From MAG-120531 sp002378585 (GTDB taxonomy: Bacteria; Bacteroidota; Bacteroidia; Flavobacteriales; Flavobacteriaceae), in NCBI GenBank assembly GCA_937890575.1, contig CALADZ010000158.1:1-19942 (forward strand): DNA of 19,942 nucleotides. The letters are read 5' to 3'. Made by a program: the position numbers and the translations under genes. The notes beneath the pieces were generated by a model. That model saw only the letters and a list, made by a program, of their open reading frames with translations, had not been told where the DNA came from and did no database searches. This document shows, piece by piece, positions 1 to 6,858 of the stretch (positions are counted from its first letter, which is position 1; every line of letters starts with the position of its first letter).

Positions 1-27
1 TCACTGGTTCGAGTCCAGTTCCCGCTA
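1..27 (+). tRNA. tRNA gene, 3' end only (probably initiator tRNA-Met)
   Basis: The first 27 bases form the end of a tRNA. The T-arm has a 5-bp stem (3-7 with 15-19) enclosing the loop TTCGAGT, followed by a seven-base acceptor strand (20-26) and discriminator A27. CCA is not encoded, as is common in Bacteroidota. With this spacing, acceptor base 72 is T. The run from the T-arm to the end closely resembles, from memory, flavobacterial initiator tRNA-Met, where pair 1-72 is mismatched. The anticodon lies outside the window, so the isotype is an inference; the tRNA call itself is solid. Confidence 0.8.
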
Positions 28-39
28 CTAAGCAAATAT

Positions 40-73
40 AAATAGGCACCCGATGGGTGCCTATTTTAGTTTT
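40..73 (+). terminator. Intrinsic terminator after the tRNA
   Basis: Twelve bases at 40-51 pair perfectly with 55-66, giving a stem with a GGCACCC/GGGTGCC core and a three-base GAT loop. A T-rich run (tattttagtttt) follows. It lies 13 bases after the tRNA end, so it should end the tRNA transcript and insulate the ABC transporter gene that starts at 85. Confidence 0.85.
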
Positions 74-84
74 AGGACGTTTGT

Positions 85-1860
85 GTGTTTTATCCAATAC
101 CGAAAAACAAATTGAAAAAAGACCAGAACAAACCCAAAGTATCCATCCTTAAAGCCTTTACCACCATTATATGGCCGAGAAGGAAGATGGTTTTCATCGG
201 CATCTTGCTGATTGTCGTGAGTAAGGCCGCTAGTTTCGTAGCGCCCCTTTCATTGAAATTATTGATGGATGAGATCATCCCGAACAAGGAGATTGACCGA
301 TTGCAGATATTAATCGCCGTGGTGATAGCTTCCATACTCATTCAAGCAATTACCTCGTTTTTACTGACTAAAATCCTGTCTGTACAAGCCCAATACCTGA
401 TCGCAGAGTTAAGGACTCAGGTGCAAAAGAAGATTCTGGGGCTACCCATCAGGTTTTTTGACAACACCAAATCGGGTGCTTTGGTATCTCGGATCATGAC
501 GGATGTGGAGGGCGTGCGAAATTTAATTGGCACTGGATTGGTTCAATTGATAGGGGGAACCATCACGGCAGTAGTATCCGTAGTGCTTTTGTTGCAGATC
601 AGTGTATCGATGACTTTGTTCACGCTGATCCCATTGGCCATTTTTGCTGTGATTGCTTTAAAGGCGTTTAAGGTTATTCGTCCGATCTTCCGAGCCCGAG
701 GCAAAATCAATGCTGAAGTGACGGGAAGGCTTACGGAAACCCTGGGAGGAATTAGGGTAATCAAAGGATTTAACGCGGCTGAACAAGAGGCCTTGGTCTT
801 TGAGCAGGGCGTACACGAATTGTTCATCAACGTAAAGAAGAGCCTTACAGCTACCGCATTTATGACCTCGTCGGCTACTTTTTTGTTGGGTCTGGCTACC
901 ACGGGTATTATGGGGATTGGCGGATATAAAATCATGATGGAAACGTTGACATTGGGAGAGTTCCTGAGTTTTACTTTTCTATTGGGGCTGATGATTGCCC
1001 CCATTGTACAGATGAGCAATATAGGAAGCCAGTTGACTGAAGCATTGGCCGGTTTGGACCGTACCGAAGAACTCATGAATGAAATGGGTGAAGTAGACGA
1101 TCCAAAACGACACATCACACTGGGCAATATCCAAGGGGATATGGAATTTAAAGAGGTCTCATTTGCTTACGAGGAGGAAAAAGACGTCTTGCACAGCATA
1201 AGCTTTAGTGTTGAAGCGGGACAAACGATTGCCCTAGTGGGAAGTTCCGGGTCTGGCAAATCGACGATTGCAGGTCTGGTGGCCACTTTTATCAATCCAG
1301 ATCAAGGAGAAATCACGATTGATGGCTATCCGTTAAGCGAAGTAACCTTGGAAAGTTACCGAAAGCAATTAGGTGTTGTCTTGCAGGATGAATTTCTGTT
1401 TGAGGGCACCATTAAGGAGAATATCCTGTACGCAAGACCAGAGGCCTCAGAAGAGCGCCTGTTGGAAGCCGTACATGCTGCCTATGTCCATGAATTTACC
1501 GATCGGTTTGAGGATGGTTTAGACACGTTAATCGGTGAACGGGGCGTGAAACTATCCGGTGGACAAAGGCAGAGAATTGCCATAGCTAGAGCGATACTCG
1601 CCAACCCTTCTATCTTGATCTTAGATGAAGCAACCTCCAATTTGGATACTGAAAGTGAAGCCCTCATTCAAAAAAGTTTAGCAACCTTGACTGAAGGAAG
1701 GACAACTTTTGTCATAGCGCACAGGTTGAGCACCATCAGAAAAGCCCATAAGATACTGGTGATTGAAGGTGGGAAAATTGCCGAGCAAGGGACGCATGAA
1801 GCCCTCATAGAAGCTCAGGGCAGGTATTTTGACTTATTTACTTATCAAGCGAAAATATAG
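85..1860 (+). CDS. MsbA-type ABC exporter (fused membrane and ATPase domains)
   Basis: A half-size ABC exporter of 591 residues that would work as a homodimer in the inner membrane, using ATP to flip or export a lipid, drug or similar substrate. Six transmembrane helices lie in roughly residues 35-320. The nucleotide-binding domain has Walker A G386-T394 (GSSGSGKST), signature LSGGQ 490-494, Walker B ending in D514 with catalytic E515, and switch H546. The family in Bacteroidota is usually labelled lipid A/multidrug exporter, but the substrate cannot be read from sequence. The start is GTG at 85, with AGGACG at 74-79 as a possible ribosome-binding site; the next in-frame ATG (M35) would remove the segment before helix 1. 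A small PH-domain gene follows after 36 bases. Confidence 0.9.
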   Translation: MFYPIPKNKLKKDQNKPKVSILKAFTTIIWPRRKMVFIGILLIVVSKAASFVAPLSLKLLMDEIIPNKEIDRLQILIAVVIASILIQAITSFLLTKILSVQAQYLIAELRTQVQKKILGLPIRFFDNTKSGALVSRIMTDVEGVRNLIGTGLVQLIGGTITAVVSVVLLLQISVSMTLFTLIPLAIFAVIALKAFKVIRPIFRARGKINAEVTGRLTETLGGIRVIKGFNAAEQEALVFEQGVHELFINVKKSLTATAFMTSSATFLLGLATTGIMGIGGYKIMMETLTLGEFLSFTFLLGLMIAPIVQMSNIGSQLTEALAGLDRTEELMNEMGEVDDPKRHITLGNIQGDMEFKEVSFAYEEEKDVLHSISFSVEAGQTIALVGSSGSGKSTIAGLVATFINPDQGEITIDGYPLSEVTLESYRKQLGVVLQDEFLFEGTIKENILYARPEASEERLLEAVHAAYVHEFTDRFEDGLDTLIGERGVKLSGGQRQRIAIARAILANPSILILDEATSNLDTESEALIQKSLATLTEGRTTFVIAHRLSTIRKAHKILVIEGGKIAEQGTHEALIEAQGRYFDLFTYQAKI

Positions 1861-1896
1861 TCCAGGCCATTGATTTAATGGTGGCATTGTCATTTT

Positions 1897-2331
1897 ATGT
1901 CGAAAATTAGCGCTCAGACTTATTATTCAAAAGTATCTCTCCCACTCTTGGGGTTCATATTTTTGGTGTTTTTTGGCCCGATGATTCAAGTGGGGATCAA
2001 ACAAGGTATAGATCAATCCTTCGTGTTTGTGGTGCTGGGGCTAGTGGTTTTTTATGGCTTGATTCTGCACATGCTTTACAACACCAAATATGTGATACAA
2101 GGAAATCAACTTAAGGTGTTCAGTGGTTTTATTCGATTTAAACCTATAGACATTCAATCGATTAAAAAGATCGAAAAAACGTCAAATATTATTTCAGCAC
2201 CAGCAGCTTCTTTAGACCGAATTGAAGTGACCTACGGACGTTTTGATTCATTGATCATCTCTCCGAAAGATAAAGCGGGATTTGCCCAGGCCCTTGTGGA
2301 AATCAATTCGGACATTACCATTAAGATCTGA
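1897..2331 (+). CDS. Small membrane protein with a bacterial PH domain (YyaB-like)
   Basis: A 144-residue protein with two hydrophobic helices (about residues 14-32 and 42-61), followed by a soluble C-terminal domain of about 75 residues. That domain carries the pattern 'LDRIEVTYGRFDSLIISPKDK...F...L..IN', typical of the bacterial PH-like family often called YyaB-like (Pfam bPH_4). Its function is unknown; such domains are small beta-barrels that may bind lipids or proteins at the membrane. It lies 36 bases after the ABC exporter on the same strand and is probably cotranscribed with it. No clear Shine-Dalgarno site precedes the ATG. Its end converges on crtY, leaving only 15 bases between the two stops, with no terminator visible there. 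Confidence 0.75.
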   Translation: MSKISAQTYYSKVSLPLLGFIFLVFFGPMIQVGIKQGIDQSFVFVVLGLVVFYGLILHMLYNTKYVIQGNQLKVFSGFIRFKPIDIQSIKKIEKTSNIISAPAASLDRIEVTYGRFDSLIISPKDKAGFAQALVEINSDITIKI

Positions 2332-2346
2332 GATAATACGATTGCC

Positions 2347-3039
2347 CTAAATCGGTTTTCCCGCAGAAATCCGCTCATAACCCATCCAGCTGAGAAAGAG
2401 CATGCTAAACGCGTACATAAAATCCTCTAAAGGGATGGTGCCCAAACGCAGGGACATGTTTTGCGCGTTATTGTACCAAACCACGGGCTGCTCAAGTCCT
2501 GAACCCGTTAAAATTCCGTTGATCGCGATAAATGGGATCATGATGATCAAAAATGAAGGCAGGAATTGAAACAGGGCCTTGGGGTGAAAAATATAGCCTA
2601 AAATAAAAATCACTAGAAAAAATGCAGCATTTACGGTGGTGTACCAACGGGGGGCAAATGCGATGATTTGGACCACAGCCCATAGAATCATCAACAAATA
2701 GATCATCTGAGTGATTTTTTTAGGAAATTGCCATCGATCACCGTAATACTTGACCCCTAAAAAATGGATAAATAAGCTGGAATAAGGGATACAGAAGAAA
2801 AACAACCACTCCTCCAACGGCATACCCCAAAATCTGGGACCTAGTAAGTACTGGTCGTTAAAACCCCAAACTCCGTGTTGCGTAAATACGGCATCCCACA
2901 CCAAAAAAACAACGGCAGAAATCGCAATCCCACCCCAATAGGCTTTCCAATGCCGAGCCAGTCCAGTTTTCGGGTGAAAGCTGGCAACAATCGGGAAAAG
3001 TATACTCCCTATATTGAGCAATAGGTAGAGCTTGGACAA
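2347..3039 (-). CDS. crtY: Lycopene beta-cyclase, CrtYcd/CarR membrane type
   Basis: An integral membrane protein of 230 residues with about seven hydrophobic segments. It holds the two diagnostic repeats of the lycopene cyclase domain family, PLEEW at 74-78 and PLEDF at 203-207, so it is the single-chain version of the actinobacterial CrtYc + CrtYd heterodimer rather than the FAD-type CrtY or CrtL. It should cyclise both ends of lycopene to make beta-carotene. It is the last gene of the crtI-crtB-crtZ-crtY unit. The start is TTG at 3039, immediately after the crtZ stop codon with no base between, so translation is probably coupled. The N-terminus (SKLYLLLNIGSILFP) matches the usual start of the family, which supports TTG over a start farther downstream. 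Confidence 0.9.
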   Translation of the reverse strand: MSKLYLLLNIGSILFPIVASFHPKTGLARHWKAYWGGIAISAVVFLVWDAVFTQHGVWGFNDQYLLGPRFWGMPLEEWLFFFCIPYSSLFIHFLGVKYYGDRWQFPKKITQMIYLLMILWAVVQIIAFAPRWYTTVNAAFFLVIFILGYIFHPKALFQFLPSFLIIMIPFIAINGILTGSGLEQPVVWYNNAQNMSLRLGTIPLEDFMYAFSMLFLSWMGYERISAGKPI

Positions 3040-3492
3040 TTATTGGTTTTTTAGGTATTTTAAGGGGAAAAGCAACATACCATAGCATTCGCCGTGGTCT
3101 TTACCCAGATGCTTGTGGTGCATCTTGTGGGCGCGTCTCAACGCTTTGGCGTATCGGGAATTGGCGTTGCGAAACCACTTAAGGCGTTGATGTATGAACA
3201 CATCGTGCACCAAGAAGTAGGTCAGCCCATAGGCCAATATACCCAAGCCTACAGCCAGGCCGTAATCGAAAATCTGATAACTCCACAACATGAAATTTCC
3301 GATACTCACCGCTGCGTAAAAAATAAAAAAGGCATCGTTACGCTCAAAAACACTGTCGTGATCTCTTTTGTGGTGGTCCGCATGCAGGTACCACAAGAAA
3401 CCGTGCATCACATATTTGTGGGTGGCCCAGGCCATACCCTCCATACCTGCAAAAACCCCAATAAATATCAGAATGTTGACCAGAATTTCCAT
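3040..3492 (-). CDS. crtZ: Beta-carotene hydroxylase (non-haem di-iron)
   Basis: A 150-residue membrane enzyme of the fatty acid hydroxylase superfamily. It should add hydroxyl groups at the 3 and 3' positions of beta-carotene to give zeaxanthin. All histidine clusters that bind the di-iron centre are visible: H25-x4-H30, H37 with H40-H41, H96-D97-x3-H101, and H122 with H125-H126. Hydrophobic segments surround them, as expected. The length suits the short flavobacterial CrtZ proteins. The ATG at 3492 overlaps the crtB stop by one base (TGATG), and the stop abuts the crtY start, so the three genes form one translationally packed unit. Confidence 0.92.
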   Translation of the reverse strand: MEILVNILIFIGVFAGMEGMAWATHKYVMHGFLWYLHADHHKRDHDSVFERNDAFFIFYAAVSIGNFMLWSYQIFDYGLAVGLGILAYGLTYFLVHDVFIHQRLKWFRNANSRYAKALRRAHKMHHKHLGKDHGECYGMLLFPLKYLKNQ

Positions 3493-4331
3493 CAGAGTAA
3501 ATTTAATTGATAACGCACAAAAGACCTGAATAAAAGGTCCATTTTTTTCACATTATGCACCCGAATACGCTTCTTTTTAATCTGGGCAGCTGGGGTATTT
3601 TTGATGCTTTTTAGCAGCTGTCTGTAATATCTATAAGCTACCAAAACACCAAAACGAGCCTCAACCGGCAGGTCTTTGATCCCTTGGTAACTCTCCGCAA
3701 AGTCTTGTTCAATCTCATCGATTAATTCCTGTTTGCTAGCTTCATCGAGTTGTGCTAGGTTGGTATTGGGGAAATAGGAACGGCCTAAATGCTCTTGATC
3801 GTCCTTGAGGTCTCTTAAAAAGTTTACTTTTTGAAACGCAGAACCCAATTTCATGGCCGCTGGTTTTAGTTGATCAAACTGATTAAAGTCTCCCTGTACA
3901 AATACACACAAACACATCAATCCCACTACATCGGCTGAGCCATAAATGTATTGTTCGTAGGCTTCTTTGGAGGTGTAGTCTTTGATGTCTAAGTCAGCAC
4001 GCATGCTGTTCATAAATGCCTTCACGTAGTCAAGGGGTATCTTATTGCGGTGATAGGTCTGTTGAAAAGCGTGTAATACCGGGTTTAAGCTTATTTGCTG
4101 GTCTAAAGCCCTGTAGAGTTGGGCCTCAAAATCATCAAATAGCGCGCGGTTGTCAAAAGACAAAAAAGTATCTACAATTTCATCAGCCAAACGCACGAAC
4201 CCGTAGATGTTGTAGATGTCTCTTCGTATGTTGGCCCCCAACATTTTGGTCGCCAAAGAGAAAGAGGTGCTGTATTGTTTGGTCACCAAGCGACTTGTAT
4301 GCTCAGAAACCTGATCGTAAAGCGTACTCAT
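3492..4331 (-). CDS. crtB: Phytoene synthase
   Basis: A 279-residue squalene/phytoene synthase family enzyme that joins two geranylgeranyl diphosphate molecules into phytoene, the first committed carotenoid step. Two aspartate-rich magnesium/diphosphate-binding motifs are visible: D50-EIV-D54, and N170-FLRDLKDD-178 with D174 and D178. The family segment GSADVVGLMCL lies at 131-141. The ATG at 4331 is three bases after the crtI stop; the end overlaps crtZ by one base. No GGPP synthase (crtE) gene is present in the window, so the substrate must come from a gene elsewhere. Confidence 0.93.
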   Translation of the reverse strand: MSTLYDQVSEHTSRLVTKQYSTSFSLATKMLGANIRRDIYNIYGFVRLADEIVDTFLSFDNRALFDDFEAQLYRALDQQISLNPVLHAFQQTYHRNKIPLDYVKAFMNSMRADLDIKDYTSKEAYEQYIYGSADVVGLMCLCVFVQGDFNQFDQLKPAAMKLGSAFQKVNFLRDLKDDQEHLGRSYFPNTNLAQLDEASKQELIDEIEQDFAESYQGIKDLPVEARFGVLVAYRYYRQLLKSIKNTPAAQIKKKRIRVHNVKKMDLLFRSFVRYQLNLL

Positions 4332-4334
4332 GAG

Positions 4335-5798
4335 CTAGGGTTTAGGTTCGTATTTTGCGATTAACTCCGCCGTAAGTTTCCCTGAAATCAAGGCAGGAGG
4401 GACTCCTGGCCCAGGAACAGTTAACTGACCGGTAAAGTAAAGTCCTTTGACTTTTTTGCTCTTCAATTTAGGGCGTAAAATGTGAGTTTGCAACAAAGTG
4501 TTGGCCAAACCGTAGGCATTCCCTTTAAAAGAATTGTATTCCGAGACAAAATCAGCTACACAGAAGTGTTTTTTAAACAAAACTTTTGACTTGAGTTCCT
4601 GACCTGTGAGGAATTCAAGACGGGTCAAAATGAGTTTAAAATACTCTTCAATGACCTCAGGAGCTTCATCCAAACCAGGAGCTAAAGGAATCAAAAATGT
4701 AGCAGCTTCTTGTCCCTCTGGAGCCCAAGTGGTCTCCGTTTTAGACGGGAAGCTGGTATAGAACAAGGGCTCTTCGGGCCAGCTGGGGTCATCGTAGATC
4801 GTGTGGGCGTGTTTCTTAAAGTCCGTGTCAAAGAATAAGGCGTGGTGGGCTACATCGTTTACTTTTTCACTAAAACCTACATAAAACAACAAAGCAGATG
4901 GGGCCCAAGTTCTGGAATTCCAATATTTATCCGAATACTGTCTATACGCCAGGGGAAGTAACTGCTCCGTATGCGCATAGTCTGCTCCTGACACCACCAA
5001 ATCGGTAGCGATTTCTTGACCGTGGACCACAATGTGGTTAACTTCACCTCTAATCACTCCTATTCCCTCTACAGGGGCATGAGTATGTAGTTTCACTCCG
5101 AGGGACTCTGCCAAATCAGCCATACCCTGAACAACAGCGTACATACCCCCCTTGGGGTGCCAAGTACCTAAACCGAGGTCGGCCCAATTCATAAAGCTGT
5201 AAAAAGAAGGCGTATCTGAGGGTTTTGCTCCTAGAAACAATGAGGGAAAGGTAAGTATTTGCCTGAGGCGTGTGTCGGTAAACAAACGATCGGCATCTGC
5301 TTGGATGTTGCTGAAAAACTGGCCTAGTTTGGCCGCTGTTTTAGGGGTAATCAATTCGAAAATATGTTCACCAGGTCGGTACACTAAATCTTTAATCGCG
5401 ATTTCATAGTTGCTTTGTGCAGAGGCTAGAAATGATTTAAGTCGTTTACCGGCCCCAGATTCAATCGATTCAAAAGCCTGTTCGATCTCATTTAAATCAT
5501 CAGAAACGGTAAAGACATCTCCCTTGCCAAAGAAAACTTGATAACCCGGACTCAATTTGATCAGCGAATAAAAATCTGACGGCACGTGGCCAAAGTCTTG
5601 AAAAAAACGCTCAAAAACGTCTGGCATCCAGTACCAGGTAGGACCCATATCAAAGGTGAAACCATCCTGCTTGTACTGTTGGGCACGACCTCCTAAATTT
5701 CCATTTTTTTCATAGATGGATACTTGATGTCCTTGCTGGGCCAAATAACAAGCAGCAGATAAAGAAGAGAAACCGGAACCTAAAACAGAAATACGCAT
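4335..5798 (-). CDS. crtI: Phytoene desaturase (CrtI type)
   Basis: A FAD-dependent desaturase of 487 residues that should convert phytoene to lycopene. The N-terminal dinucleotide-binding fold shows V5-LGSGFSS-12, then an acidic residue (E30) ending the second beta strand and the GGR motif at 36-38. The C-terminal FAD segment (GLYFTGQLTVPGPGVPPALISG) is present close to the end, as in CrtI proteins. I chose ATG at 5798; the same frame also has a TTG at 5813 that would add five residues, but family proteins begin right before the first beta strand. It is the first gene of the operon. The 85 bases upstream, before the regulator's stop, contain inverted repeats that may be operator sites. Confidence 0.92.
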   Translation of the reverse strand: MRISVLGSGFSSLSAACYLAQQGHQVSIYEKNGNLGGRAQQYKQDGFTFDMGPTWYWMPDVFERFFQDFGHVPSDFYSLIKLSPGYQVFFGKGDVFTVSDDLNEIEQAFESIESGAGKRLKSFLASAQSNYEIAIKDLVYRPGEHIFELITPKTAAKLGQFFSNIQADADRLFTDTRLRQILTFPSLFLGAKPSDTPSFYSFMNWADLGLGTWHPKGGMYAVVQGMADLAESLGVKLHTHAPVEGIGVIRGEVNHIVVHGQEIATDLVVSGADYAHTEQLLPLAYRQYSDKYWNSRTWAPSALLFYVGFSEKVNDVAHHALFFDTDFKKHAHTIYDDPSWPEEPLFYTSFPSKTETTWAPEGQEAATFLIPLAPGLDEAPEVIEEYFKLILTRLEFLTGQELKSKVLFKKHFCVADFVSEYNSFKGNAYGLANTLLQTHILRPKLKSKKVKGLYFTGQLTVPGPGVPPALISGKLTAELIAKYEPKP

Positions 5799-5828
5799 AC
5801 CAAACAAATTCAAGTAATGATAGCGAAA

Positions 5829-5882
5829 ATAGGAATAACCTATGGATTTTGTTTAATTATTTGCGAAAAAAACTAAACAAAA
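5829..5882 (-). promoter_or_regulatory. Candidate operator/promoter region of the carotenoid operon
   Basis: Two inverted repeats lie between the regulator and crtI. One is ATAGG-AATAA-CCTAT at 5829-5843. The other is a 9-base pair of arms, TTTTGTTTA at 5847-5855 and TAAACAAAA at 5874-5882, separated by 18 bases. On the crt strand, TATTTTCG (5831 down to 5824) differs by one base from the Bacteroidota -7 box TAnnTTTG and overlaps the first repeat. I could not find a convincing -33 element. MerR-family proteins bind inverted repeats near promoters, so these are reasonable targets of the adjacent regulator. The region is AT-rich, so chance is possible for the second repeat. Confidence 0.4.
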
Positions 5883-5883
5883 A

Positions 5884-6798
5884 TTACAGTGCTTCTAGCG
5901 CCCGAATAAAGGAAGGTATGGCGGTGAATTTGAGCAATTGAGGGCTGCATAGGGCATCAGGAATTTCTCCAGCTCTCGCGCCTAAAATCCAGAGTGCGTG
6001 TGTATTTTGTGCCAACAAAAGGGCTTTTGCTTCCTGGATATAATGGACCAAATCTGGAGCGGCAGGCCTCACGGTAAAAAATGAGAGAAAGACTACTTTC
6101 TGGGCTGATGTGGTAAACTTAGTCAGTCCATCTAGAGGAACTGAGGGCCCCAACATCAGTACATCCATACCGCGTTTTAAAATCAGGTATTGGGCGAGTT
6201 CTAGCCCCAAGGCATGAATCTCGTTATCCGGAAGAAACAAGATAAAAAATGGTGTTTCAGCGCGCTTTGGCACCACATCTAAAGCAGCGGTATGCAAGAG
6301 CAGTTGCCGTTGAATCATCTGAGTGGCAAAATGTTCATGTGTCAAATCCAGGGTACCCGAATGCCAAAGCATGCCCACATTTTGAATAAAAGGCAAAAGG
6401 ATCTGTCCATAAACTTGCTCAAAGGAATCTTGCTGCAAAAGCTTTTTCAACACCCCTTGGAAGGCCGCTACATCATACCCTAGGGTAGCCATCAATAGTG
6501 CCTCTTGGTGATAATCTCCGGATTGTTTTTTGGCCACCTCTTTTTCGACCTGCTTTTGCATTTGGGTTTCCGTAAGCTCGGCTACCGAGGAAATTCGGGC
6601 TCCTTGGCGGACCAAATAAGCCACGTTAAGCAGCTTTTTTAACTCTTTGAGGTCGTAGGTGCGGATGTTGGTTTGCGTGCGGTCCGGATCAAACAAATTA
6701 TAGCGTTTTTCCCACATGCGTATGGTGTGGGCTTTAATCCCACTGAGCAGGGCTAAATCCTTGGTGCTAAAAGTTGATTGAATATATTCCGGGGACAC
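5884..6798 (-). CDS. MerR-family regulator with B12-binding domain (CarH/LitR-like photoreceptor)
   Basis: A 304-residue protein. The N-terminal MerR winged helix-turn-helix (residues 10-75) contains LSGIKAHTIRMWEKRYNLF. A helical bundle follows (about 95-175), with W145-x9-E155-H156, the Wx9EH motif that CarH uses to cap the adenosyl group of adenosylcobalamin. The C-terminal Rossmann-like cobalamin domain (about 183-304) carries E193-x-H195-xx-G198, where the histidine would ligate cobalt. In CarH/LitR proteins, dark AdoCbl-bound tetramers repress carotenoid genes and light breaks the Co-C bond to release them. Being directly upstream of crtI on the same strand fits that job. The start is GTG at 6798; the nearby upstream ATG is out of frame. 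An apo or light-independent role is possible. Confidence 0.85.
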   Translation of the reverse strand: MSPEYIQSTFSTKDLALLSGIKAHTIRMWEKRYNLFDPDRTQTNIRTYDLKELKKLLNVAYLVRQGARISSVAELTETQMQKQVEKEVAKKQSGDYHQEALLMATLGYDVAAFQGVLKKLLQQDSFEQVYGQILLPFIQNVGMLWHSGTLDLTHEHFATQMIQRQLLLHTAALDVVPKRAETPFFILFLPDNEIHALGLELAQYLILKRGMDVLMLGPSVPLDGLTKFTTSAQKVVFLSFFTVRPAAPDLVHYIQEAKALLLAQNTHALWILGARAGEIPDALCSPQLLKFTAIPSFIRALEAL

Positions 6799-6816
6799 GC
6801 GTAAACTTTCTGCGCA

Positions 6817-6824
6817 TAAAGTTA
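6817..6824 (-). promoter_or_regulatory. Possible -7 element for the MerR regulator gene
   Basis: On the minus strand TAACTTTA matches the Bacteroidota -7 box TAnnTTTG except for the last base. It lies 18 bases before the GTG start at 6798. A TTTC about 19 bases farther upstream is the only weak -33 candidate. If real, the regulator can be made separately from the efflux operon that ends at 6859. Confidence 0.3.
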
Positions 6825-6858
6825 AAATAATTCCGCAAACACGAAACGAAAAAACAGA

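Noticed and set aside
1867..1881. Small hairpin CCATT-GATTT-AATGG between the ABC exporter and the PH gene
   Set aside because: Stem of five mostly AT pairs with no T-tract; too weak to call a terminator or regulatory element.
3094..3510. Long plus-strand open frame opposite crtZ
   Set aside because: It is the antisense of crtZ and its neighbours; the predicted protein has no recognisable domain, while the minus strand carries all CrtZ histidine motifs.
5799..5813. TTG start for crtI, five residues longer
   Set aside because: The ATG at 5798 directly precedes the FAD-binding beta strand, as in family members, and is a better start codon.
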